A stretch of 43,048 nucleotides of DNA from an uncultured Paracoccaceae bacterium (GCA_937146765.1 CAKZRP010000062.1:1-43048), one strand, 5' to 3'. Counted from the stretch's first letter, positions 15,475-23,691 are shown. Made by a program: numbers and translations. The notes: generated by a model not told the origin, from the letters alone.

Positions 15475-18147
15475 ATGCCAGTCGTCGTCGTTGAATCCCC
15501 GGCCAAAGCCAAAACGATCAACAAGTATCTGGGCTCCGACTACACCGTTCTGGCCTCCTATGGTCACGTCCGTGACCTGCCGGCCAAGGATGGTTCGGTG
15601 GATCCCGACGACTCCTTTGCGATGACATGGGAAGTGGCCAATGACAGCAAGAAGCACGTCAGCGCTATTGCCGAAGCCTTGAAAAACGACAACGCCCTGA
15701 TCCTCGCGACCGACCCTGATCGCGAAGGCGAGGCGATTTCCTGGCACCTGCAGGAGGCGCTGACCAAGCGCCGTTCGATCAAGAAGGACACCGCCGTGAG
15801 CCGGGTGACCTTCAACGCAATCACCAAGGACGCGGTGACCGAGGCGATGAAGAACCCGCGCCAGGTCGACATGCCACTGGTGGAGGCCTATCTGGCCCGC
15901 CGGGCGCTCGACTATCTCGTGGGTTTCAACCTCTCTCCCGTGCTGTGGCGCAAATTGCCCGGCGCGCGCTCCGCGGGACGGGTGCAATCGGTCTGCCTGC
16001 GGTTGATCGTGGAACGCGAGATGGAGATCGAGGCCTTCCGCGCGCAGGAATACTGGTCGGTGCGCGCCAATCTCGCCACCCCGCGCGGCCAAAGCTTTGA
16101 GGCGCGACTGACGGTTCTGGGTGGCGAAAAGCTCGATAAATTCTCGCTCGCCAATGGCACCGCTGCGGAGTTGGCGGTGGAGGCCGTGGCCAAGCGCAAA
16201 CTCTCGGTGCTGTCGGTGGAGGCCAAGCCCGCCGCCCGCAACCCCTCTGCCCCCTTCATGACCTCGACCCTGCAACAGGAAGCCAGCCGCAAGTTCGGCA
16301 TGGGCGCGCGTCAATGTATGAACGCAGCCCAGCGGCTCTATGAGGCGGGTCTGATCACCTACATGCGAACCGATGGCATCGACATGGCGCCGGAGGCGGT
16401 GACCGCGGCGCGCGACGAGATCGCCAAACGCTATGGCAAGGACTACGTCCCCGCAGAGCCGCGCATCTACAAGAACAAGGCCAAGAACGCGCAAGAGGCG
16501 CACGAATGTATCCGCCCCACGGATATGAGCCGGGACGCGTCGAGCCTGAAGATTTCCGAAGACGATCAGCGCAAGCTTTATGATCTGATCTGGAAGCGCA
16601 CCCTCTCCTGCCAGATGGCAGGCGCCCGACTGGAGCGCACCACCGTCGACATCACCTCGGATGACAAACAGGTCGTGCTGCGCGCCACTGGTCAGGTGGT
16701 ACTGTTCGACGGTTTCATGCGCGTCTACGAGGAAGGCCGCGACGACGTGGTGGATGAGGATGAGAACCGCCTGCCGCAGATCATGATGGGCGAGAAGCTG
16801 AAATTCTCCGACAGCCTTGCCGCACTGGCGGAAAAGGCCGGGGCCGAGGCCTCGCGGATTTCCCGTGACGGTGCCACGCTGGCCCTGCAGCATCACACCC
16901 AGCCGCCGCCGCGCTATACCGAGGCGACGCTGGTCAAGCGGATGGAAGAACTGGGCATCGGCCGCCCCTCCACCTATGCCAGTGTGATCACCACGATCCA
17001 GGACCGCGACTATGTCCGCAAGGACAAGAACCGCCTGATCCCCGAGGATAAGGGGCGGATCGTGACCATCTTCCTGTTGAACTTCTTCAAGCGCTACGTG
17101 GAATATGACTTCACCGCCGCGCTGGAAAACCAGCTTGATGACGTGAGTGCGGGCGAAAAGGACTACAAGGATCTCCTGAGCAGCTTCTGGCGCGATTTCT
17201 CGGCGGCGATTTCGGAAACCTCCGATCTGCGGATTTCCGAAGTGCTCGACGTGCTGGACGAAGCCCTTGCGCCGCAGCTCTACCCGCCGCGAGAGGATGG
17301 CGGCGATCCGCGCTCCTGCCCCAAATGCGGTGTCGGCCAGTTGCACCTCAAGACCTCGCGCACCGGCGGTTTTGTTGGCTGCGGCAATTATCCCGAGTGC
17401 AACTACACTCGCCCCATCTCCGGCGAGGGTGCCGAAGGCTATGAACGCATCCTGGGCGAAGACAATGGCGACGAGATCCACCTGAAATCGGGTCGCTTTG
17501 GTCCCTATGTTCAGCGCGGCGAAGTCACGCCGGAGAACAAGAAACCCGCCCGCTCCTCCCTGCCAAAACAGGGCAAGGACTTCCTGCCGGGTTGGGGCCC
17601 CAACGACGTGACGCTGGAAAAGGCAGTCACCCTGCTGACCCTGCCCCGCGAAATCGGGATGCACCCCGAAGGCGGCATAGTGACCTCGAACTTGGGCCGC
17701 TTTGGTCCCTATATCGCGCACCAGCTGCCGGATGAGGAGAAGCCGGTCTATGTCAACCTCAAGGAAACGCTTGAGGTGTTTGAGATCGGTATGAACCGCG
17801 CGGTGGAAATGCTGGCAGAGAAACGCGCCAACCCCGGTCGTGGGCGCAGCTCTGCCGCAGCCAAGGCACTGCGTGAGCTTGGCGAACACCCGAGCGAAGG
17901 CGGCCCGATCAGCATCATGGACGGCCGTTATGGGCCTTACGTGAAATGGGGCAAGGTCAATGCAACCCTGCCCAAGGACACCGAGGCCAAGGACGTCACC
18001 GTGGAACAGGCGCTCGCCCTGCTGAGCGAGAAGACCGCAAAAAAGCCTGCCAAAAAAGCTGCTGCAAAAAAAGCGCCAGCAAAGACAGCGGCCTCAAAGA
18101 AAACGCCCGCCAAAAAGGCCACTAAGAAAACCGCCAGCGGCAGCTGA
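15475..18147 (+). CDS. topA: DNA topoisomerase I
   Basis: A type IA topoisomerase relaxing negative supercoils, 890 residues from the ATG at 15475. The Toprim domain starts at once ('VVVESPAKAKTINKYLG') and includes 'ATDPDREGEAISWHL'. The active-site tyrosine is Tyr296 in 'LITYMRTDG'. A single four-cysteine zinc finger is visible ('CPKCGVGQLHLK' and 'CGNYPECNYTRP'). It is followed by Topo-C repeats ('RFGPYVQRG', 'RFGPYIAHQL', 'RYGPYVKWG') and a very Lys/Ala-rich tail (about residues 858-890) likely to bind DNA. The longer frame from 15424 uses a TTG and adds unrelated residues. A possible -35 TTGACA lies at 15396-15401 with a weak -10. Confidence 0.97.
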   Translation: MPVVVVESPAKAKTINKYLGSDYTVLASYGHVRDLPAKDGSVDPDDSFAMTWEVANDSKKHVSAIAEALKNDNALILATDPDREGEAISWHLQEALTKRRSIKKDTAVSRVTFNAITKDAVTEAMKNPRQVDMPLVEAYLARRALDYLVGFNLSPVLWRKLPGARSAGRVQSVCLRLIVEREMEIEAFRAQEYWSVRANLATPRGQSFEARLTVLGGEKLDKFSLANGTAAELAVEAVAKRKLSVLSVEAKPAARNPSAPFMTSTLQQEASRKFGMGARQCMNAAQRLYEAGLITYMRTDGIDMAPEAVTAARDEIAKRYGKDYVPAEPRIYKNKAKNAQEAHECIRPTDMSRDASSLKISEDDQRKLYDLIWKRTLSCQMAGARLERTTVDITSDDKQVVLRATGQVVLFDGFMRVYEEGRDDVVDEDENRLPQIMMGEKLKFSDSLAALAEKAGAEASRISRDGATLALQHHTQPPPRYTEATLVKRMEELGIGRPSTYASVITTIQDRDYVRKDKNRLIPEDKGRIVTIFLLNFFKRYVEYDFTAALENQLDDVSAGEKDYKDLLSSFWRDFSAAISETSDLRISEVLDVLDEALAPQLYPPREDGGDPRSCPKCGVGQLHLKTSRTGGFVGCGNYPECNYTRPISGEGAEGYERILGEDNGDEIHLKSGRFGPYVQRGEVTPENKKPARSSLPKQGKDFLPGWGPNDVTLEKAVTLLTLPREIGMHPEGGIVTSNLGRFGPYIAHQLPDEEKPVYVNLKETLEVFEIGMNRAVEMLAEKRANPGRGRSSAAAKALRELGEHPSEGGPISIMDGRYGPYVKWGKVNATLPKDTEAKDVTVEQALALLSEKTAKKPAKKAAAKKAPAKTAASKKTPAKKATKKTASGS

Positions 18148-18203
18148 CGCGACGCGCACACCACAGTCTGATCCGCCTGGTCTACAAATTTGACCTGCGC
18201 GGA

Positions 18204-18791
18204 TCAGCGAAGGGCTTTGAGAATCAAGTCCTCAAGCACGCGCTGATAGAGGTCTCTCTCCTCATCTGATTGGTCTTTGGCTGCCAGAGCCGCCCGATCA
18301 AATGCCGCAGACAGCAGAACGCAGAGCGCATCCAATTCGGCGGCACGCCGATTGGGTTGCGCGTCAGCCAATCCCGCGCGCAACGCGGCACGCGCGCCTC
18401 CGGCGTCGATCCGGTCCATCTCCTCGATCCCCAAGACCGCAGGCCCATCGACCAACAACAAGCGCGTCCGCCCCTCAACTGCCATGGCGGCGAAAAAGGC
18501 GCGACTGCCCAAGGACAGGGCATCTTCTGCCTGCGATGCAGGCGCTATCGCGTCTATCGCATCGCACACCGCCAGAGCTTCGGCCTCGACTACCGCGCGA
18601 AACAGCGCCTCCTTGTCCGCAAAATGATGATAGAGCGCCCCCCGGGTCACCCCCGCCTGCTTCACGATGTCGGGCGTGCTCGCCTCTGCAAATCCCCTTT
18701 CGACAAAGAGCGTGCGCGCCGCCGCTAAAAGTTTGGCGCGCATCAGGGCACGGCGCTCCGCGTTTGGAGTGGAGGAAGATTCAACTTGCAT
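18204..18791 (-). CDS. TetR-family transcriptional regulator
   Basis: A 195-residue repressor-type protein. The N-terminal helix-turn-helix is clear: 'RAKLLAAARTLFVERGFAEASTPDIVKQAGVTRGALYHHFADKEALF', residues about 16-62. The C-terminal ligand-binding half is variable and gives no ligand. I use the ATG at 18791 because the upstream frame runs into the intergenic operator and is not typical of the family. The gene is divergent from a VOC protein gene. A perfect palindrome between them is the probable operator for both, so autoregulation and control of the VOC gene are likely. Confidence 0.92.
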   Translation of the reverse strand: MQVESSSTPNAERRALMRAKLLAAARTLFVERGFAEASTPDIVKQAGVTRGALYHHFADKEALFRAVVEAEALAVCDAIDAIAPASQAEDALSLGSRAFFAAMAVEGRTRLLLVDGPAVLGIEEMDRIDAGGARAALRAGLADAQPNRRAAELDALCVLLSAAFDRAALAAKDQSDEERDLYQRVLEDLILKALR

Positions 18792-18817
18792 ACATGCAGC
18801 CTGTTTGTTAATTAAGA

Positions 18818-18836
18818 AACATACTGACTGTATGTT
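18818..18836. promoter_or_regulatory. palindromic operator between tetR-type gene and VOC gene
   Basis: AACATAC-tgact-GTATGTT is a perfect inverted repeat with 7-bp arms, in an AT-rich 62-bp gap. It is 27 bp from the TetR start and 17 bp from the VOC start, so a bound dimer would block both. The arms resemble TetR/AcrR-type operators (ACATAC...GTATGT). A second smaller palindrome, TGCATACATGCA (18787-18798), overlaps the TetR start codon. Confidence 0.75.
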
Positions 18837-18853
18837 AATTCGGAGTTCCCAAG

Positions 18854-19279
18854 ATGAAAACCACCCAATTCTACCCCGTGATCCAGACCGGCGACGTTGC
18901 CGCAACCGCTGCGTTCTATCAGGCGCATTTCGGCTTTTTGCCTGCTTTCACCAGCGACTGGTACATTCACCTGCAGAGTGAAACCGACCCAGGTGTGAAC
19001 CTCGCCATCCTGGACGGCAGCCATGAAACCATCCCGCAGGGCGCCCATGGATCGTCCTCCTGCCTGCTGCTCAACTTCGAGGTGGAAGATGCGGCGGCCG
19101 AATATCACCGTCTTTCTGCGCTTGGCCTCGACATTGTGAAGCCTCTCCAAGACGAAGCCTTTGGTCAGCGGCACTTCATCCTGCGTGACCCGAATGGGGT
19201 TCTGATCGATGTGATCACCCCCATCCCGCCCAGCGGTGACTATGTGAGCCAATATACCGCCGAGGCCTTGCCCACCTGA
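18854..19279 (+). CDS. VOC (glyoxalase/bleomycin-resistance fold) protein
   Basis: A 141-residue single-domain protein of the vicinal oxygen chelate superfamily. Typical features are '[23 protein letters not shown]' for the first beta-alpha-beta unit, '[24 protein letters not shown]' for the second, and the terminal '[19 protein letters not shown]' with the conserved Asp-Pro-Asn-Gly turn. Members include glyoxalases, dioxygenases and drug-binding proteins; the activity here cannot be assigned. It is controlled, by position, by the divergent TetR protein, which suggests a response to a small toxic compound. Confidence 0.9.
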   Translation: MKTTQFYPVIQTGDVAATAAFYQAHFGFLPAFTSDWYIHLQSETDPGVNLAILDGSHETIPQGAHGSSSCLLLNFEVEDAAAEYHRLSALGLDIVKPLQDEAFGQRHFILRDPNGVLIDVITPIPPSGDYVSQYTAEALPT

Positions 19280-19284
19280 AGGCT

Positions 19285-19335
19285 TCATCTTCTCTCAAAT
19301 ATCCCCGCCGGAGGCACGGGGCCGCAAGGCCCCGT
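19285..19335. repeat. 51-bp dispersed intergenic repeat, copy A
   Basis: This copy contains TCATCTTCT, a shared AAATATCCCCGCCGGAGGC core, and the hairpin ACGGGGCC (19316-19323)-GCAA-GGCCCCGT (19328-19335). The same arrangement recurs at 37525-37575 with a compensatory change in the stem. It lies 6 bp after the VOC stop codon and may serve as its transcript end, though there is only a weak T-rich flank (CATTTC). Confidence 0.8.
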
Positions 19336-19436
19336 CATTTCATCGGTAGAAATACGCGTAGCCCTTCCAATTCGTTGACTCGACACCCGGCGCGGAGCGA
19401 TTAGCTTGAGCCAGAGGAAATGGAAGGGAGAGTTCC

Positions 19437-20141
19437 ATGAAGAAGGTATACGGCTCGGCCGCCGAGGCACTGGACGGAGTGCTCTTCGACGGCATGACCA
19501 TCGCAGCGGGCGGCTTTGGCCTCTGCGGCATTCCCGAACTGCTGCTCGAGGCCATCAAACAGGCCGGTACGCAAAATCTGACCTTTGCGTCCAACAACGC
19601 GGGCGTGGATGACTTTGGCATCGGTATCCTGCTGCAGACCAAGCAGGTCAAAAAGATGATGTCGTCCTATGTGGGCGAAAACGCGGAATTCATGCGCCAG
19701 TATCTCTCTGGCGAACTGGAGCTGGAATTCAACCCGCAAGGCACCCTCGCCGAGCGGATGCGCGCCGGTGGCGCAGGCATCCCCGGATTTTATACCAAAA
19801 CCGGCGTGGGCACCGTGATTGCAGAGGGCAAGGAACACAAGGACTTCAACGGCGAGACCTATATCCTCGAAGAGGGCATCTTTGCGGATCTGGCCATCGT
19901 GAAGGCCTGGAAAGCGGACGAGACCGGCAACCTGGTGTTCCGCAAGACTGCGCGCAACTTCAACGGGCCCGCCGCCACCTGCGGCAAGATCTGCGTCGCC
20001 GAGGTCGAAGAGATCGTGCCCGCAGGCAGCCTTGACCCCGACATGATCCACCTGCCCGGCATCTATGTGCACCGCATCATCCAAGGCGAGCACGAGAAGC
20101 GTATCGAACAGCGCACTGTTCGCCAGAAGAAGGAGGCCTGA
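19437..20141 (+). CDS. scoA: 3-oxoacid CoA-transferase, subunit A
   Basis: Together with the next gene this forms a family I CoA-transferase (succinyl-CoA:acetoacetate type) that activates ketone bodies or short 3-oxoacids. The 234-residue protein has '[21 protein letters not shown]' (the Gly-rich CoA-binding motif), '[17 protein letters not shown]' and '[15 protein letters not shown]', all standard for the alpha subunit. A strong ribosome binding site (GGAAGGGAGA) precedes the ATG. The beta-subunit gene starts 3 bp after its stop codon. Confidence 0.95.
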   Translation: MKKVYGSAAEALDGVLFDGMTIAAGGFGLCGIPELLLEAIKQAGTQNLTFASNNAGVDDFGIGILLQTKQVKKMMSSYVGENAEFMRQYLSGELELEFNPQGTLAERMRAGGAGIPGFYTKTGVGTVIAEGKEHKDFNGETYILEEGIFADLAIVKAWKADETGNLVFRKTARNFNGPAATCGKICVAEVEEIVPAGSLDPDMIHLPGIYVHRIIQGEHEKRIEQRTVRQKKEA

Positions 20142-20144
20142 TCC

Positions 20145-20774
20145 ATGGCTTGGGACCGCAATCAAATGGCGGCACGCGCCGCGCAGGAACTGCAGGACGG
20201 CTGGTATGTAAACCTCGGCATCGGCATCCCGACGCTGGTGTCGAACTACATCCCCGAAGGCATGACCGTGACGCTGCAGTCAGAAAACGGCATGCTCGGC
20301 ATGGGCCCTTTCCCCTATGAGGGCGAAGAGGATCCGGACCTGATCAACGCCGGCAAGCAGACCATTACCGAGCTGCCGCATACTGCCTATTTCGACTCGG
20401 CGCAGAGCTTTGCGATGATCCGTGGCGGCAAGATCGCCATGGCGATCCTCGGCGCGATGGAAGTGGCGGAGAACGGCGACCTGGCGAACTGGATGATCCC
20501 CGGCAAACTGGTCAAAGGTATGGGCGGCGCGATGGACCTCGTCGCCGGCGTCGGTCGCGTGGTCGTGGTGATGGACCACGCCAACAAACACGGCGAATCC
20601 AAAGTGCTGAAGGCCTGTACCCTGCCCCTGACCGGCACCGGAGTTGTGGATCGCATCATCACCAACCTCGGCGTGCTCGACGTGGTCGAAGGCGGCCTCA
20701 AACTCGTTGAGTTGGCCGAAGGCGTCACCGAAGAAGAGTTGCGCGCCGCAACCGAGGCGACCATCGTCAACTGA
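20145..20774 (+). CDS. scoB: 3-oxoacid CoA-transferase, subunit B
   Basis: The 209-residue beta subunit carries the catalytic glutamate Glu47 in '[14 protein letters not shown]', which forms the gamma-glutamyl-CoA intermediate. Other family segments are '[19 protein letters not shown]' and '[26 protein letters not shown]'. It is directly downstream of subunit A, and the AAGGAGG ribosome binding site lies inside the last codons of that gene. Three hairpins follow the stop codon. Confidence 0.96.
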   Translation: MAWDRNQMAARAAQELQDGWYVNLGIGIPTLVSNYIPEGMTVTLQSENGMLGMGPFPYEGEEDPDLINAGKQTITELPHTAYFDSAQSFAMIRGGKIAMAILGAMEVAENGDLANWMIPGKLVKGMGGAMDLVAGVGRVVVVMDHANKHGESKVLKACTLPLTGTGVVDRIITNLGVLDVVEGGLKLVELAEGVTEEELRAATEATIVN

Positions 20775-20813
20775 TCCGACAGACCGGATCTTGCACCTTC
20801 CTCTCGGGAGGTG

Positions 20814-20854
20814 AGCGGGGGCGCGGCGGGCCTTTGGCCCGCCGCGCCCCCGCT
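20814..20854. terminator. 19-bp perfect hairpin after scoB
   Basis: AGCGGGGGCGCGGCGGGCC (20814-20832) and its exact complement (20836-20854) enclose a TTT loop. The stem is almost entirely G+C. No T-run follows on either strand, so it could be a strong intrinsic or bidirectional 3' end between convergent genes, or an mRNA-stabilising structure. Confidence 0.7.
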
Positions 20855-20858
20855 CCGG

Positions 20859-20879
20859 TCGGATCGCGTTGCGATCCGA
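20859..20879. other. second hairpin of the scoB array
   Basis: TCGGATCGC (20859-20867) and GCGATCCGA (20871-20879) form a perfect 9-bp stem with a GTT loop, starting 4 bp after the first hairpin. Confidence 0.7.
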
Positions 20880-20881
20880 TC

Positions 20882-20902
20882 CGGTCCCCCAATCGGGGAC
20901 CG
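20882..20902. other. third hairpin of the scoB array
   Basis: CGGTCCCC (20882-20889) and GGGGACCG (20895-20902) form a perfect 8-bp stem with a 5-nt loop, 2 bp after the second hairpin and 41 bp before the 3' end of the minus-strand transglycosylase gene. Confidence 0.7.
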
Positions 20903-20943
20903 CCGACTTCCGCGCACGTCCTGGTTCGATTGACCCCGGCGGT

Positions 20944-21771
20944 CTATTTCATCGTCTGAAACACGCAGCCATCCGAGATCATGACCGGCGGGGTCGCACA
21001 GAGGTTGCGTGCAATCTGATAGGCCGCAAGCACCTTCGGCACATAGTCCCGCGTCTCGGCAAACGGCGGCACGCCCTTGTTGTCCCGCACGGCGCCCGGT
21101 CCGGCATTGTATCCGGCCAGCACCAGAAGGGGATCACCGGAAAACTCCTGCATCAGCCAATTCAGAAAACGCACCCCGCCCTCGATGTTCTGGACCGGAT
21201 CCAGACTGTCCTCGACCCCGAACTGCTGCGCCGTCCCCGGCATCAACTGCATCAACCCGGTCGCACCCACACGGCTGACAGCATCCGCCTTGCCACCGGA
21301 TTCCACCGCCATCACCGCCAGGACGAGCGCGGGCGAGACTTCGGTTCCAATCGTCGAGGTCAGCAGGGCCACCCCATATTGGCCGATCATTGCCTGGAGA
21401 TCCTGCAGCCTTGGGGCCGGAACCTCGCCCCGGCGCTCCAGCACGGCAAGGCCTTCGGCCAGCCTGCCGGGGGATGCACCGTCGAGATCCGAGCCGACAG
21501 CCTCCCAGAACCAGGAATAACGCGCCGTAGCGCCCGTCTGCGCAGACCCACCCGGTGCCGGCTCGTCCTCCCGTTCTGTCCGAGGGACGGGAGCGGCAAA
21601 GACCACCGCGTTGGGGTCGATCTGAACCGTGATCCGCTTTTGCGTCCCCGGGGCCGGAGGACGCACCCGTTTGGCTTCGAAGGTCGCAAAGGGTTGCGGC
21701 GCTGGCGCCTCCTGGGCTGCCACGCCACTGGCAACCGCCAGCCCGCATAGTGCTGCGAAACCCCAGTGCAT
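20944..21771 (-). CDS. periplasmic lytic transglycosylase (SLT domain)
   Basis: A peptidoglycan-cleaving enzyme of 275 residues from the ATG at 21771 (GAGGAC upstream). A signal peptide (HWGFAALCGLAVASGVAAQ) is followed by a Pro-rich linker region and a C-terminal SLT domain (about residues 150-250). The catalytic Glu is in 'AVESGGKADAVSRVGATGLMQLMPGTA', and 'NIEGGVRFLNWLM' and 'LAGYNAGPGAV' complete the family pattern. It is divergent from the tad pilus locus. Local wall opening for pilus assembly is possible, but this is inferred from position only. Confidence 0.93.
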   Translation of the reverse strand: MHWGFAALCGLAVASGVAAQEAPAPQPFATFEAKRVRPPAPGTQKRITVQIDPNAVVFAAPVPRTEREDEPAPGGSAQTGATARYSWFWEAVGSDLDGASPGRLAEGLAVLERRGEVPAPRLQDLQAMIGQYGVALLTSTIGTEVSPALVLAVMAVESGGKADAVSRVGATGLMQLMPGTAQQFGVEDSLDPVQNIEGGVRFLNWLMQEFSGDPLLVLAGYNAGPGAVRDNKGVPPFAETRDYVPKVLAAYQIARNLCATPPVMISDGCVFQTMK

Positions 21772-22134
21772 CTGGTCCTCTGCTCGTCCTTGCCTCTTCT
21801 TTTGCGGCAAAGACTGCGGGAAAGCGGGCCCGAAATCCAGTCCACACCGGGGAATTTGGACAGTTTCGCCACATTTGCGACCTCGAATCCGCGCTCTCCA
21901 GCCTGGACCCACCAGGTCAGAACGGGAAATTTCCATCCAAGCCAAGGCCTTATCCAATTCAATAAGATTGTATTAATAATGCCCGCCGACCTAGGGCGAT
22001 TGGCCCAATTCCTGCCACGCTGGACCGGGATAAATGACACATCCAAGACGGGACGTCATCTGAAGGTGAGAGAGCGGATGACACTCAGGGCCCGGGCAGG
22101 ATGCCACACTCATCGATCCTCAGGAGGGACGACC
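21772..22134. other. 363-bp divergent intergenic region before the pilin genes
   Basis: No gene is supported here. The stretch holds the promoters for the transglycosylase (minus) and the first pilin (plus). A conspicuous AT-rich tract runs from 21950 to 21980 and includes a CtrA-like site. The last 20 bp contain the pilin ribosome binding site CAGGAGGGA. Confidence 0.6.
21962..21976 (+). promoter_or_regulatory. CtrA-like box upstream of the pilin gene
   Basis: ATAA-GATTGTA-TTAA has the spacing of the CtrA consensus TTAA-N7-TTAA with one mismatch in the left half. It lies in the AT-rich tract about 160 bp upstream of the first pilin start. No good -10 is visible at the matching distance, so the call is weak. 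Confidence 0.35.
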
Positions 22135-22341
22135 ATGATCAAGTTTTTCAAGAACTTCCGCAAAGACGACTCCGGCGCTGTCACCGTTGACTGGGTTGTG
22201 CTGACCGCAGCCATCGCCGTGCTTGGCACCATCGTCTATAGCTCCATCGAGACCGGCGTGTCCGGCTTGACCGAGACGACCGCGACCTTCATGACCGAGC
22301 AGACTCCAGACTCCTATACGGCAGAAGAAGCCGCCGACTAA
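22135..22341 (+). CDS. Flp-family prepilin, major pilin candidate
   Basis: A 68-residue type IVb prepilin. A short basic leader (IKFFKNFRKDDSG) precedes 'AVTVDWVVLTAAIAVLGTIVYSS', the hydrophobic assembly helix. Processing is expected after the Gly at residue 14, leaving an Ala-Val-Thr-Val-Asp-Trp N-terminus. The Asp at mature position 5 is a conservative replacement of the usual Glu5. The C-terminal tail is acidic and Thr-rich (FMTEQTPDSYTAEEAAD). A strong ribosome binding site (GGAGGGA) supports high expression. First gene of the tad locus. Confidence 0.9.
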   Translation: MIKFFKNFRKDDSGAVTVDWVVLTAAIAVLGTIVYSSIETGVSGLTETTATFMTEQTPDSYTAEEAAD

Positions 22342-22395
22342 TCTAGGCGATCCTGTCCAACTGATCTCGCATCGTTGGACCACCTGAATGCGATT

Positions 22396-22427
22396 GTCCG
22401 GGCCGGAGATAGATTTTCGGCCTGGAC
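22396..22427 (+). other. hairpin between the two pilin genes
   Basis: GTCCGGGCCG (22396-22405) pairs with CGGCCTGGAC (22418-22427), a 10-bp stem with one G-U pair and a 12-nt loop. There is no T-run. A processing or partial-termination role would make the first pilin mRNA more abundant than the downstream genes. Confidence 0.5.
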
Positions 22428-22457
22428 CATAGGGGGCGCAGGACAAGGGGGCCAATC

Positions 22458-22631
22458 ATGCAGGCCATACGAGATTTCCTCGCCCGGGACGAAGGGGCGG
22501 TCACCGTCGATTGGATCGTTCTGACCGCTGCCATGGTGGCGATCGCCGTTCTCGCCGCATCTGCCATGCAGGACGGCGTCGAAGGAACAACAGGGCTGAT
22601 CTCTTCACTCTTGTTGAGCTGGACCTACTAG
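22458..22631 (+). CDS. second Flp-like prepilin (57 aa)
   Basis: A short gene from ATG 22458 to TAG 22629-22631, with AAGGGGG 7-8 nt upstream. It encodes a 57-residue protein with a leader (QAIRDFLARDEG) and then 'AVTVDWIVLTAAMVAIAVLAAS', nearly the same cleavage site and helix start as the first pilin (both have Gly then AVTVDW). The C-terminal tail is short and ends in a hydrophobic LLLSWTY instead of the acidic tail of the first pilin. It is probably a paralogue made by duplication and may act as a minor or alternative pilin. Confidence 0.85.
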   Translation: MQAIRDFLARDEGAVTVDWIVLTAAMVAIAVLAASAMQDGVEGTTGLISSLLLSWTY

Positions 22632-22796
22632 GACGCTTCACTTCGGGTTGCGCGGGTACGACAGGAAGCCCGACTGGCGGCACCGGATATGCCATCCGGG
22701 GCCGTAAACGTCGTTATCCGCCTCTTCGGGCCTGCCGCAGCACCATGCCTGCGCACTGGCGGAGCGTATCGCGATGCAACACGGAAAGGGAATATC

Positions 22797-23660
22797 ATGA
22801 GAGCCGCATTCGGACTCGTGCTTGTTGTAGGTGTCGCCTTGGCCGGCGGTGCCGTCCTGATGGCAAAGAACCACATCGAGGCCAACCAGGCCGCGCTGGC
22901 GCGGGAACGGGCCAACAACCAGCAAAGCGTTCCCACCGTTGGCGTCTATGTCGCAGGCGAGCAACTGAAATACGGTCGGCAACTGACCAAGGCGGATGTC
23001 AAGCGCGTGGCCTGGCCACAGAATGCCATTCCCGAAGGTGCCTTTACCGACGAGGCCACCCTCTTTCCCTCGGAAGACCTCAACGATGCCCGCTACGTGC
23101 TGCGCACGATGGAAAAGGGCGAGCCGCTGATGGCGGTCAAGATTACCGAGCCCGGGCAGGATGCAGGTATTACCTCACGTCTAACCAAGGGGATGCGCGC
23201 CTTTGCCATTCGCGTTGATGTGGCCAGCGGAGTCTCCGGCTTCCTGCGCCCGGGCGACCGGGTGGATGTCTACTGGAGCGGCAGCCCGCCCTCCGGACGG
23301 GGCGAGGATCGCCGGGGTGAGGTCACCCGCCTGATCGAGACCAATATCGAACTCATCGCTGTCGACCAGAGCGCAGGCTCTGATCTGACCGGCGCCACAA
23401 TCGCCCGCACCGTCACCGTCACTGCCCGACCGGAACAGGTGGCCGCACTGGCCCAGGCCCAGGCCACGGGACGGCTGTCGCTGGCGCTTGTGGGCAGCGA
23501 GGATGACACCATTGCTTCGCTGGTGGAGGTGGACCAACGCAGTCTCCTGGGCATTGCCGAGGCCGAAGCCCCGGCCCCGGCCGAGGAAGAAAAAGTCTGC
23601 ACCATTCGAAACCGTCGCGGGGGCGAAGTGGTCAGCATTCCGATCCCCTGCAGCAACTGA
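22797..23660 (+). CDS. cpaB: Flp pilus assembly protein CpaB (RcpC)
   Basis: A 287-residue periplasmic protein anchored by an N-terminal helix (AAFGLVLVVGVALAGGAVLMA). The SAF domain follows ('VPTVGVYVAGEQLKYGRQLTKADV...WPQNAIPEGAF', residues about 42-85), then the RcpC/CpaB domain with 'GMRAFAIRVDVASGVSGFLRPGDRVDVYW'. The C-terminus contains a Cys pair ('CTIRNRRGGEVVSIPIPCSN') often seen in this family. CpaB is thought to work with the secretin. The start at 22797 has GGAAAGGGA upstream; longer frames to 22689 lack support. Confidence 0.95.
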   Translation: MRAAFGLVLVVGVALAGGAVLMAKNHIEANQAALARERANNQQSVPTVGVYVAGEQLKYGRQLTKADVKRVAWPQNAIPEGAFTDEATLFPSEDLNDARYVLRTMEKGEPLMAVKITEPGQDAGITSRLTKGMRAFAIRVDVASGVSGFLRPGDRVDVYWSGSPPSGRGEDRRGEVTRLIETNIELIAVDQSAGSDLTGATIARTVTVTARPEQVAALAQAQATGRLSLALVGSEDDTIASLVEVDQRSLLGIAEAEAPAPAEEEKVCTIRNRRGGEVVSIPIPCSN

Positions 23661-23691
23661 GCCGCGTTGCAAGACCGCCCTCTCTCCTGGC

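Noticed and set aside
15472..17889. 805-codon open frame on the minus strand
   Set aside because: It is an antisense shadow of topA, which has all catalytic motifs.
20800..20812. CCTC-tcgg-GAGG before the hairpin array as a fourth hairpin
   Set aside because: The stem has only four pairs and is too weak to count beside the three strong ones.
20918..20940. GGTTCGATT resembling a tRNA T-loop
   Set aside because: The flanking bases do not form the T-stem and no D-arm, anticodon arm or acceptor stem is found.
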